In this document: positions 25,441 to 32,642 of the stretch, one piece after another
How positions within the stretch are numbered: position 1 is the first letter of the stretch
Layout: each line of letters starts with the position of its first letter
Source: a virus
IMG/VR virus record: IMGVR_UViG_3300030098_003854
Coordinates: 6,863 to 43,987 of that record
Length of the DNA stretch: 37,125 bases
Direction: 5' to 3' (one strand)
Position numbers and translations under genes: made by a program
The notes under the pieces: model-generated
Databases searched by the model: none
What the model was told of the DNA's origin: nothing
The model's input: the letters and a program-made list of their open reading frames with translations, nothing else

Positions 25441-28020
25441 ATGGATTTTTTTACGGAACTGTTGGAGAGCTTTAGTCGGCATCACGGTCGCAGCTTAAAA
25501 TTATTGGAGCAGGAGTCTGATCCTAGAGTTGATAAGGCTTCACAGATGGTCGCGGATGCTTTGAGACAAGGGCAGGTAAAGGGTACCTCCACGGTCGCCC
25601 AGATCCAAACATTCAATTCTGGTCCTAAGAATCTTAGTCTGACTGCTAATGGAAGTCTTAAGATTGGATATCCAACAGCTTCATGGGATGCTCAGAATCA
25701 AAAAATAATACCAGGATCAGACCCCAAACAATTCAAGCAAATAATTTCCATGTTAGTTGGAGCGGAATTAACACCAGATGAGGAAAAGAGAAAAGAAAAA
25801 ATAACTCAGAAAACAGAAAGATCTCCAGAAGAAGCTGAAGCTATTCTTCGAGACAAGAGAAGAGAGCAGATCCTAAAGTCTAGCATGGCTGTGAATAACT
25901 TTGAGGACGTTGCAAAAATCATTGATAATGTAGCTACCTTTGAGCAGAAAATGAATGACTTACTTTGCAATGAAGGACAAATAGATTTAGATTATTTAGA
26001 AGCCGTCAGGGATGATATTAAAACTTATGAGACTAATACCTCTTTCTGGACTGAGTGCGGCAATCACACACAATTCTTAACGGGTAATCAAATCGGGAAT
26101 GTAGAAAGGCAACTAGTTAGTAATGCTCCTACATTACGGTATGAAGGTGAGTCTGGTGATTGGGTTGTGGGAAGTTCGGATCAAGACCCCATAGCTTCTA
26201 TTGAAGTATCAAGACTGCTGAATGTGTTGGCAGACGCAGCAGATGGTGATGAGAAAGCAAAAGAAGAGGCATGTGGTAGATTTAAAGTGACTGAAGGTGG
26301 TGGTCTTAAAGCTGTTACAGTATACACCGAACTAGGAGAAAACGGAAGAGGGATGAGTGGTAGAGTATTCAACAATGAAGCTTCTGCTAGATCCTTAAAA
26401 GGTTTGATGAGTATGGCAGGTTGTAGTATGGAAGCTCAGTCTGCTAGGAAAGCCACTGTGATTGGTAGCGTCGGAGCGGAGAGTGCCGTCAGAGGGGAAA
26501 TGGGTGAAGTTGCAAAAATTGCAGTTGTAGATGTTTTAAATCTTGGCAGGGGTCGTGGGCAAGGGCAAGGTGATTCAGGAGAATTAGAAGAACGTAGATC
26601 GCTCGCAATTGATAGCATAAAAAGTGTTTATTCACAGATTCGTAATTTAAGCGAGGAGCGTGAGACTTGGTTAGAGAAAGCTCAGGGTGCAGTTGTCAGT
26701 GAGGAGGAGCAAGCTCAATTCGAAATGCTTTCTGAGATGGCAGATGTTCCAGAGAAGTTTATTCGAGCGATATTCAGTACAGCGATTACCACTGCCAAAG
26801 TTAGACAACCTCTCTTAGCTGTTCAGGTCGCTGAACAAACAGGGTCTGGTGAAAAGCAAGATGTTCTCGAATGCTGGTCAAGTAGGGAAAAGGCATTGAA
26901 GGCTCTTAGAAAGTCTGAAGAGTTTGAGGTTGATGGTGAGACCAGATCTAGACTATCTGAGGATAGTGTTGTTGAAGTGACTGTGGAGGATATATTTAAG
27001 AACAAACCTGATCTACTAAAACGGTATATCAAAGCCGGTGTTGTTAAACCAGGACAAAGTCTTTTCGTATCAGAGATTAGCTTGAAAACACTTTTAAGCC
27101 TTAGTTCAGCAAAGAAGGGAGAGACAACTCGTAACTCAGTTTCTGAATCCTTATCCGATCCGACAGCTTCTGATCCTAGAGCTTCCAACTTTTTCAACCA
27201 GTTTGATCCGGCTGGTAATATCAAACCGTCAGATGTTAGGGGTGTGCAAGAAGTAGCCGATAAGATTTCGGATGGTGTAGAAAACCTGAGTGCCAAAGTA
27301 AAGATAGGAAACATTACAGAAAACTCTGTAAAAATGTATGCTACCGCCTTGCTCAAGAATTTACAAAAGAATAGAACTTTCAAGGAGCTTAATGAGGATG
27401 ACTACCGCACACTTGAAGAAGATATAAAAAAGTTCGCAGAAGGGAGGGATGCTGATAAGAATTTTGTAAAAAAAGTGAAAGAGAAATTATTTAAAATGAC
27501 TCTGTTTAACAATCTTACCTTAAAAGCTCAAGGCCAAGATAGTAGAACTGGCAGGCCCAACAAGAACTCTAGGGTTGCGGCTATGTATGCTTTAGCTGTT
27601 TATAATCAGGCTGGTGGATCCGCTCGAAACGGAACAGTATTTCAAGTTGATGCTCTTGATGAACTTGCATCTTACATATCAACACAAAATGGTGAGATGC
27701 TATCTGTGCTTGATTCAATTCAAGCAAATGATGGCAAATGGGAGTTTGATCCTAGTCAAGGATCATTAACCTTCAGGAGATCAGATGATCCAAACAGAAC
27801 GATATCTGTCACTCTTAAAGGTGGTAAATGGGTCGCACACAGATCTGCTACCTCGATTCGAAAGGCATCAACTCGAAAGAGTTCTAAAGATGTAAGTAAC
27901 CAGTTATCTGGAGAAGAGGAAAGTAAGAAAGAATCTGCAACGCTTGTCGATGTTTTGTCTAAGCTCACAGAAGCTTTAGGTATCGTCAAGGAAAAAGTAA
28001 GAATCCTCGATGCAAACTAG
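25441..28020 (+). CDS. Large protein of unknown function, candidate packaged/virion protein
   Basis: 859 residues in the place where T4 has the portal gene 20, but I see no portal signature. It is mostly charged and helical, rich in Glu, Lys, Ser and Ala, with no signal peptide or membrane segment. A Gly/Arg/Gln patch (GRGRGQGQG) occurs near 365-373, and a C-terminal helix (about 830-857) may be a coiled coil. The first residues, MDFFTELLE, resemble the removable N-terminus of T4 Alt (MELITELFDE, from memory), and LLE sites could be cut by gp21. It could therefore be a packaged internal protein. No Shine-Dalgarno site is obvious. Its 3' end overlaps the convergent nuclease gene by 45 bases. 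Confidence 0.7.
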   Translation: MDFFTELLESFSRHHGRSLKLLEQESDPRVDKASQMVADALRQGQVKGTSTVAQIQTFNSGPKNLSLTANGSLKIGYPTASWDAQNQKIIPGSDPKQFKQIISMLVGAELTPDEEKRKEKITQKTERSPEEAEAILRDKRREQILKSSMAVNNFEDVAKIIDNVATFEQKMNDLLCNEGQIDLDYLEAVRDDIKTYETNTSFWTECGNHTQFLTGNQIGNVERQLVSNAPTLRYEGESGDWVVGSSDQDPIASIEVSRLLNVLADAADGDEKAKEEACGRFKVTEGGGLKAVTVYTELGENGRGMSGRVFNNEASARSLKGLMSMAGCSMEAQSARKATVIGSVGAESAVRGEMGEVAKIAVVDVLNLGRGRGQGQGDSGELEERRSLAIDSIKSVYSQIRNLSEERETWLEKAQGAVVSEEEQAQFEMLSEMADVPEKFIRAIFSTAITTAKVRQPLLAVQVAEQTGSGEKQDVLECWSSREKALKALRKSEEFEVDGETRSRLSEDSVVEVTVEDIFKNKPDLLKRYIKAGVVKPGQSLFVSEISLKTLLSLSSAKKGETTRNSVSESLSDPTASDPRASNFFNQFDPAGNIKPSDVRGVQEVADKISDGVENLSAKVKIGNITENSVKMYATALLKNLQKNRTFKELNEDDYRTLEEDIKKFAEGRDADKNFVKKVKEKLFKMTLFNNLTLKAQGQDSRTGRPNKNSRVAAMYALAVYNQAGGSARNGTVFQVDALDELASYISTQNGEMLSVLDSIQANDGKWEFDPSQGSLTFRRSDDPNRTISVTLKGGKWVAHRSATSIRKASTRKSSKDVSNQLSGEEESKKESATLVDVLSKLTEALGIVKEKVRILDAN

Positions 28021-28497
28021 ATCACACAATCTAAACATTGCAACTTTGACATCACCAGAAGAACCTACAAAACTTGGACCCTTAACTGGGAGATCCAAGT
28101 CATTGGTTATAGCCATGGGTTCTTTACGATTCTGACCGATAAACAGTAAAAACTTTCTAGAAGATTTCTTGGAATCTCGATGTGCCTGAGCTATCATTTT
28201 TGAAATTATTGATTTAGGATTTAATAAATCACTTACTTGTTCTTCATTGTATCCTTTCTTACATTCAATAATGAACTTAAACTTTTCTGGAGTAATTAAA
28301 TCTCCATGTACTTTCAAATACTCAGGTAATGTATGAGTTGTAGCGAATGCTCCTGATCCTGGTGTCCGACAGAACTCTTTTGTGTCAAATCTTTTATTAA
28401 GAGTTTTAGCAATTTTGTTTTCAAACCTGTTGCCCTTTGCTCTTGAGTTTACCTTTTTTTTCTTTTTCAGCGGTGATACATCAAAATCGTCTTTCAT
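27976..28497 (-). CDS. PD-(D/E)XK nuclease, Holliday-junction-resolvase-like
   Basis: 173 residues with AGAGGA seven bases before the ATG on the minus strand. The core pattern fits the restriction-endonuclease fold: SRAKGNRFENKIAK helix with Glu26, RTPGSGAF (45-51), then G-D66-L and I-I-E78-C-K80, the metal-binding D...ExK. Later KFLLFIGQNRKEPMAI (about 113-128) matches the strand after the active site in Hjc- and VRR-type nucleases. The basic N-terminus (KKKKK) probably binds DNA. Likely role: resolving branched replication or packaging DNA, the job of endonuclease VII in T4. It is divergent from the next gene and overlaps the upstream convergent gene by 45 bases. Confidence 0.75.
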   Translation of the reverse strand: MKDDFDVSPLKKKKKVNSRAKGNRFENKIAKTLNKRFDTKEFCRTPGSGAFATTHTLPEYLKVHGDLITPEKFKFIIECKKGYNEEQVSDLLNPKSIISKMIAQAHRDSKKSSRKFLLFIGQNRKEPMAITNDLDLPVKGPSFVGSSGDVKVAMFRLCDLVCIEDSYFFLDDT

Positions 28498-28513
28498 TTC
28501 AAATCCTCTAAGC

Positions 28514-28519
28514 TATAAT
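28514..28519 (+). promoter_or_regulatory. Sigma-70-type -10 element TATAAT
   Basis: AGCTATAAT (28511-28519) lies in the 27-base gap between divergent genes. The same nine bases recur at 33938-33946 in another divergent gap. The start would fall on or next to ATG 28525. Only a weak -35 (CTTTCA at 28491-28496, spacing 17) is seen. Read on the other strand it is TATTAT, possibly serving the nuclease gene. Confidence 0.5.
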
Positions 28520-28524
28520 AGACC

Positions 28525-28827
28525 ATGGATAAAGTATCACTATCGTTAAAGGATACCAAATTTAAATTAGTTGAAAGGAGTAGAGGACGTATGAAAATTC
28601 AAATTAAGTTTTCCAAAGAAGAAGCCGAGGGCTTTAAGAACTTCTGTAGGTTAAAGCCGCCAGAGCTTGAGGACGATACGTTCTACAAGCAAATATTCTT
28701 TGCTGGCTGCAATGCCATGACTGAGCAGATTCAGTCTCTTGTTAATGCCCACAAGGCTTCCCAAGAGGAGGGAACTCAAGAAAAGGAAAAAGATGAGCAG
28801 ACCGAAGAACAACTTCAAGACAAGTAA
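28525..28827 (+). CDS. Small protein with acidic Gln/Glu tail, unknown function
   Basis: 100 residues from ATG 28525. The alternative ATG 28591 (78 residues) has AAAGGAG ten bases upstream, while 28525 has no ribosome site and lies five bases after a TATAAT, so it would be leaderless. The core KIQIKFSKEEAEGFKNF, then a stretch with FYKQIFFAGCNAMTEQI, looks like a small helical protein type common near replication genes in T4-like marine phages. The tail (about 78-100) is Glu/Gln/Lys-rich. I cannot assign a function. Its 3' end overlaps the next gene by 35 bases. Confidence 0.65.
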   Translation: MDKVSLSLKDTKFKLVERSRGRMKIQIKFSKEEAEGFKNFCRLKPPELEDDTFYKQIFFAGCNAMTEQIQSLVNAHKASQEEGTQEKEKDEQTEEQLQDK

Positions 28828-29164
28828 AATTTACAACTCTAAGCATTTAGAGTCTGTAGTTAAGTCAAATATTGAGAGTAAGCAAAACTCTTATTACTTA
28901 ATCACTAATAGTTGGGACAAAGCTTGCAACTACTTCAACGATAGGTTACCTACGGAGGGTGATGTATATTTGAATGTTGTAGACATCTTTAATGTGCCTA
29001 ATGCTTTGGATGTTTTTAGATCATCTATTAAGGCGCATAAGGAGACCATTTCGACATCATGCTTATCTCAGTACGAGCAGCTTCCAATGTTGGTGGTAAT
29101 CCACAAGTCTTTCCCCAGGGTCGTTTCCTATAACGGATCGGTAGGCGCAGAGATTGGGATTTAA
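28793..29164 (+). CDS. Unknown protein beside late sigma factor
   Basis: 123 residues from ATG 28793, chosen because AAGGA lies five bases upstream and because the reading frame before it is only the antiparallel-like Lys/Arg shadow of the previous gene. It shows an alpha/beta pattern: NSYYLITNS, GDVYLNVVDIFNV and LPMLVVIHKSFPRVVSYNGS look like beta strands alternating with helices, vaguely thioredoxin- or Rossmann-like. No catalytic motif. It ends on a TTAA shared with the stop of the convergent sigma gene. The partner gp33 of gp55 would be expected nearby, but I see no similarity to it. Confidence 0.6.
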   Translation: MSRPKNNFKTSKIYNSKHLESVVKSNIESKQNSYYLITNSWDKACNYFNDRLPTEGDVYLNVVDIFNVPNALDVFRSSIKAHKETISTSCLSQYEQLPMLVVIHKSFPRVVSYNGSVGAEIGI

Positions 29165-29514
29165 ATAGAGCTTGGATCTTTTGGGATGCCCAGTTTGTGG
29201 TTCCTATAAGATTCAAGCTTTTCGTTGTACTTTTTATTTTTAGAGTACAACAGCCGTAGATTATTTAGAATCACGGTGGTAAAGTAATTAAATGCTTGCC
29301 CAGAGTCTCTATTGAAGTTCTTTAATACTTTGAGTATAAGTAGGAAGCACTCTTGTTTTGCCTCCTCATGATCCACGTTGAACTTAAAAGACAACATTAG
29401 ACGGTTAATCAGAGTGTCGAACATGCCAAACAGTTCATTTTCATGTGACCTATCCCCATGTTTGAATTGTTGTATTAGCGTCTCAAACCTTTTATTGTCG
29501 ATATAGTGACTCAC
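29161..29514 (-). CDS. gp55: Late-transcription sigma factor (T4 gp55-like), short
   Basis: 117 residues; T4 gp55 is 185. It starts with GTG, with AGG three bases upstream. Residues 30-100 read as sigma region 2: a helix with LINRLMLSFKFN, then EEAKQECFLLILKVLKNFN (51-69), then AFNYFTTVILNNLRLLYSKNKK (74-95), matching the core-binding and -10 recognition helices seen in gp55 (HNFDE, [20 protein letters not shown]). There is no region 4, as expected for a factor that reads TATAAATA with clamp help. It would direct transcription of the structural genes from the TATAAATA site found at 12974. The missing C-terminal part may affect clamp or flap binding. Confidence 0.72.
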   Translation of the reverse strand: MSHYIDNKRFETLIQQFKHGDRSHENELFGMFDTLINRLMLSFKFNVDHEEAKQECFLLILKVLKNFNRDSGQAFNYFTTVILNNLRLLYSKNKKYNEKLESYRNHKLGIPKDPSSI

Positions 29515-29519
29515 TTACC

Positions 29520-29525
29520 TATGAT
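29520..29525 (+). promoter_or_regulatory. Possible -10 element TATGAT before polymerase genes
   Basis: TATGAT lies in the 17-base gap between the divergent sigma gene and the UDG/exonuclease gene. A start seven bases downstream would fall on the A of ATG 29532. CTATGATAG resembles CTATAATAG at 28513. The minus strand reads TATCAT, possibly for the sigma gene. Confidence 0.35.
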
Positions 29526-29531
29526 AGTCTC

Positions 29532-30566
29532 ATGCCACAACTAAGCTTTAAGGGTTTAAACTCCAAGTGTGAGGGGTGCCCAGCCCTTAGCATGAATCTT
29601 CCAACTCATACTATTTTGGATTACGAGTATAAGGATGCTCCCGTCGATATCCTATTTATCTCGGATTCTGCTAAAATGTTTGAGGGTGAGTTCACTGCGT
29701 TTCGCCCACAGGAATACAATGTTATTCAGCGTGAGCTTGCCAGATTCTCACATGATTGGGAGGTTGGCTACACAACTGCTGTGAAGTGTCCTAACATTAC
29801 TTCTGAAAACCTCAGCACCGGCATTAAGAAATCATGTAAGATTCACTTACATGACACTATCGATCACTACAAGCCTCGTCTTGTCTTTGCCTGTGGCAAG
29901 GTCGCTACCACTCTTTTGTATGGTAAAGCAAAGGAAGAAAGTAAAATTCGTGGTAAGGTAGATACGTTATTCACCGAATCCAAAACGCAGTTCCAGGTAG
30001 TGCCTATAATTCACCCGTTCCAGGTCGTAGCAGAGCCCAAGAACGCCTATCTTTTTCGTACTGACCTGGAGAACGCTTTAAATAATGAGCTTTTAGGGAA
30101 GGCTACAGACGCTCAGGTAGACCATACTCTTGCCATGAGCATAGGGGAACTGGATGAGGTAAGCGGTGAGTTTATCGATACCGAGATGGATCTTGCTGTA
30201 GATATTGAGACCACTGGTCTTAATTTCCTTGAGGATACAATTCACACAGTATCCATGACGCTCGTTAATCGTGATACTGGAGATCTCGGTAGGACTTTAG
30301 TACTGCCCATTGATCACAAAGAAGCAAAACTTGGCTACAAGGTAAAGGGTGCTTTCATGCGATTCGTCTGTCAGGCTATGGCAAATAAAAATAATAGAAA
30401 GATATTGCAGAACGCAGGCTTCGACCTTAAGTTCTTGAAACGGTATGGAGTCGAGGACGTATATAATGTGTATGATACGAAGCTACTTCAGCATCTGTAT
30501 AAAGAGGATGTTCCTAAGTCGCTGGCTGATCTCGTTTATTACTACTTTCCAGAAGAAAAGTTCTAA
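29532..30566 (+). CDS. UDG-like domain fused to first part of DNA polymerase 3'-5' exonuclease
   Basis: 344 residues. The N-terminal part (1-185) is of the family-4 uracil-DNA glycosylase type: Cys13-x2-Cys16, Cys86 and Cys102 fit the four [4Fe-4S] ligands, and IHPF (160-163) stands at the usual HPS/HPA motif. The catalytic GEAPG motif is replaced by SDSAK (44-48), so glycosylase activity is doubtful. Residues 218-344 begin a DnaQ/Pol I type exonuclease, with Exo I D224-I-E226 and Exo II N294 to D298. The Exo III aspartate lies in the next gene. No ribosome site precedes the ATG, but losing the start would lose Cys13/16. The stop overlaps the next ATG (TAATG). UDG-like domains ahead of PolA enzymes are known in other phages (SPO1 type, from memory). 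Confidence 0.82.
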   Translation: MPQLSFKGLNSKCEGCPALSMNLPTHTILDYEYKDAPVDILFISDSAKMFEGEFTAFRPQEYNVIQRELARFSHDWEVGYTTAVKCPNITSENLSTGIKKSCKIHLHDTIDHYKPRLVFACGKVATTLLYGKAKEESKIRGKVDTLFTESKTQFQVVPIIHPFQVVAEPKNAYLFRTDLENALNNELLGKATDAQVDHTLAMSIGELDEVSGEFIDTEMDLAVDIETTGLNFLEDTIHTVSMTLVNRDTGDLGRTLVLPIDHKEAKLGYKVKGAFMRFVCQAMANKNNRKILQNAGFDLKFLKRYGVEDVYNVYDTKLLQHLYKEDVPKSLADLVYYYFPEEKF

Positions 30567-31090
30567 TGCTCACAGTTGAAGGTAAGAAGTTCGATTGGAA
30601 GAACATCCCATTGATTCAATGCGTTGAGGGTAATGCAAAAGATACCTACGCCACCGCAAAGGTGTATGTAAAACTACTCGAAGAGGTCCGTCAGAAGAAG
30701 TTAGAGCACCTATACGAGAAGTTAATCGCACCTCTGACAGTTGCCTTTCGTGATATGGAGTTTGAAGGATTGCTTATCGATGAGGATAAGCTCAATGAGT
30801 TGGATCAGCAACTTCAAGACAAGCTTAAACTAGCGGATATTGCTTTACGAGAGGCTGCTGGTTTGGATGAGGATGCCAATCTTAATTCCACTAATCAGCT
30901 TGTGAAAATTATCTACTCATTTGAGAAGAATGATGAAGGTGAATGGATTCAAGTTGACGACTTCGGTCTTGGATTGTATCCTTTCGAGTTTACTAAAAAG
31001 GGCGCACCTTCTACCAACGAAGAGACGCTGACTAAGGTTAAAGCCATGGTCGAAGAAGAGTTCATAGCGAGAGGTTTGAAGGTTGAATAA
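30566..31090 (+). CDS. DNA polymerase PolA family, middle part (end of exonuclease and thumb)
   Basis: 174 residues, TAATG-coupled to the UDG/exonuclease gene. NAKDTYAT (23-30) is the Exo III region with Asp26. GLLIDEDKL (68-76) matches the G-x-x-(I/V)-D block that starts the polymerase part of Pol I. NLNSTNQL (105-112) matches the NLNSPKQL element of the thumb, and PSTNEETL (148-155) is the P-S-T-x-E-x-x-L element. In ordinary Pol I proteins these are continuous with the exonuclease before and the palm/fingers after. The three products probably reassemble into one enzyme. Frame changes and overlapping stop/start signals occur at both ends. Confidence 0.85.
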   Translation: MLTVEGKKFDWKNIPLIQCVEGNAKDTYATAKVYVKLLEEVRQKKLEHLYEKLIAPLTVAFRDMEFEGLLIDEDKLNELDQQLQDKLKLADIALREAAGLDEDANLNSTNQLVKIIYSFEKNDEGEWIQVDDFGLGLYPFEFTKKGAPSTNEETLTKVKAMVEEEFIARGLKVE

Positions 31091-32147
31091 CGAAGAAGTA
31101 AACATTGCAAAGGCAGTCCTGAACAACATGTCGAATGACCAGTTGAAGGCTGCTAAGAAGTTCTTTGATCGGTTCTCGGAGTATAAGAAGCTGACCAAGC
31201 TTCACTCTGTTTACATTGAAGGTGCTCGCACCGCACTACAGAACACTGGTAACAGTAGAATGTATGTGAAGTATAACATCGATGGTACGGTTACAGGGCG
31301 CATCTCAAACTCGGGTGCCAACGTTGGTAGGAAGAAGACTGATAAGATTGGTGTGTCTTTCCACACTCTCCCTCGTGAGTCGCTTGATGTAAACATTCGT
31401 GATTACGTGATAGCTCCAGAGGGTCACGACTTTATCACGATCGACATGAAAGCGATGGAGCTAAGAGTTCTCGCTCATGTTGCTAATGAGGAAAACATGA
31501 TTCACGCCTTTAAATCTGGCGTGGACTTGCACAGCTATTCTGCTGGGTTGACCTTCAATAAGGACCCCAAGGATGTGAGTAAACTTGAACGACAGATCGC
31601 AAAAGAAGTGAGCTTTTTAACAGTGTATGGTGGAACTGCATACACTCTCGCTTCAAAGCGTAATATTCCCGAAGATCGCGCTGAGGAGATTATCAATAGT
31701 TGGCTTGCGGCTTTTCCAGGTGTAGGTCGCTATATGAACACTATTGACGAATACATTAAACAGTTTGGTTACGCTAAGACCATCTTCGGTCGTTATCGCC
31801 ACCTCCCTAATGTCCGCTCACCATTCAAGGGCGTTCGTCGTGAGGCGTTCCGACAAGGTTTGAACTTTACAATTCAATCTTCTGCCAGTGATATTCTACT
31901 TTGCGGTATGCTTGGCGTAATCGAAAAGCTCAAAGGCATGAAGGCTAAGGTTGTAGCCACGGTTCACGACTCAATTGAACTCATAGCCCCTAAAGAAGAG
32001 ACTAGGAGGGTCGTTGAAATTGTTAGCGACGAGCTTGAAAACTACCACTATCTAAAAGAAAACTTCAACATTCACTTGAAGGTTCCACTGGGTGTTGATG
32101 TTGAAGTTGGTTCTAGCTTTGGTAATGGTGTCGAGTATGAACTTTAA
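31083..32147 (+). CDS. DNA polymerase PolA family, catalytic palm and fingers
   Basis: 354 residues from TTG 31083, which has AGAGG eight bases upstream and overlaps the previous gene by eight bases; ATG 31128 is a later alternative. TGRISNSG (71-78) matches TGRLSS. Motif A is ITIDMKAMELRVLAHV with Asp121, in place of the usual D-Y-S-Q-I-E-L-R. Motif B has R170, K174, F178, Y182, G183. Motif C is VHDS with Asp296, Ser replacing the usual Glu. NFTIQSSASDI (261-271) corresponds to N-x-P-I-Q-G-x-A-A-D. Both metal-binding aspartates are present, so the enzyme should be active. Phe178 predicts ordinary dideoxynucleotide discrimination. T4 itself uses a PolB enzyme. Confidence 0.92.
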   Translation: MNNEEVNIAKAVLNNMSNDQLKAAKKFFDRFSEYKKLTKLHSVYIEGARTALQNTGNSRMYVKYNIDGTVTGRISNSGANVGRKKTDKIGVSFHTLPRESLDVNIRDYVIAPEGHDFITIDMKAMELRVLAHVANEENMIHAFKSGVDLHSYSAGLTFNKDPKDVSKLERQIAKEVSFLTVYGGTAYTLASKRNIPEDRAEEIINSWLAAFPGVGRYMNTIDEYIKQFGYAKTIFGRYRHLPNVRSPFKGVRREAFRQGLNFTIQSSASDILLCGMLGVIEKLKGMKAKVVATVHDSIELIAPKEETRRVVEIVSDELENYHYLKENFNIHLKVPLGVDVEVGSSFGNGVEYEL

Positions 32148-32163
32148 CGATCTGGGTAATCCA

Positions 32164-32628
32164 TTACTGAATCCTATTGAATACGAAATACTGAATAGGA
32201 TTAGTTTGAGATAAGTTGTCCATTCCGAATGGAGGCCATACAGTGCCATTGGAGGTGTAAGGATATACCTCCATTAACAGTGGGGAATACGCAGTAAGCC
32301 CAGCGTTTACATAAGGTGTAAAGATCCATCTATCTCTTGGCATCAATACAAGATAAGTGGGTAGAGTAGTTTGAAAAGGGAAAAACTCAGTTGTAACATC
32401 AAATGTTACATTTAAGCTGTCTTCGGCTCTGTTTAAAATAGCTATCAACCCTGAATTATCTCTCTGGAACTGAAGAGCTACATTCCAATCTCCATACTCA
32501 GTCGAGTATATTGTATCGACCATATCTCTCTCGTAGCGAGGAAGAGGCGTTTGAATTTCATTATTAATTGTTTTCTTTTCACATGCAAAGAATGCAAAAG
32601 GTAAGGCGAGTAAAGTTAGTAGTTTCAT
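32164..32628 (-). CDS. Predicted lipoprotein, unknown function
   Basis: 154 residues with AAGGA six bases before the ATG. The first 16 residues (MKLLTLLALPFAFFAC) are a lipoprotein signal with the lipobox cysteine at 16, then EKK. The mature part has about 138 residues with no further membrane segment and looks beta-rich (alternating Thr, Tyr, Val, Phe). Phage lipoproteins are typically outer-spanin-like lysis proteins or superinfection-exclusion factors such as T5 Llp. This one is long for a spanin and lacks the Pro-rich linker, so exclusion or envelope modification is more likely. It may have been taken from the host: the Cys-Glu-Lys-Lys end resembles Bacteroidota lipoproteins. Convergent with the polymerase gene. 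Confidence 0.72.
   Translation of the reverse strand: MKLLTLLALPFAFFACEKKTINNEIQTPLPRYERDMVDTIYSTEYGDWNVALQFQRDNSGLIAILNRAEDSLNVTFDVTTEFFPFQTTLPTYLVLMPRDRWIFTPYVNAGLTAYSPLLMEVYPYTSNGTVWPPFGMDNLSQTNPIQYFVFNRIQ
32170..32202. repeat. Inverted repeat near convergent gene ends
   Basis: AATCCTATT (32170-32178) and AATAGGATT (32194-32202) form a perfect nine-base inverted repeat with a 15-base spacer, at the 3' end of the lipoprotein gene and just after the polymerase stop. It could be a weak bidirectional stop signal, but there is no T-run. Confidence 0.45.
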
Positions 32629-32642
32629 TCTTTTCCTTACTT

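Noticed and set aside
26823-27383. 186-residue open frame on the minus strand inside the 859-residue gene
   Set aside because: Composition is a mirror of the sense codons, and it has no regulatory signals or neighbours on that strand.
30540-30590. Programmed -1 frameshift joining the first two polymerase parts
   Set aside because: No X-XXY-YYZ slippery heptamer precedes the stop, and TAATG re-initiation explains the overlap as well. A sequencing error stays possible.
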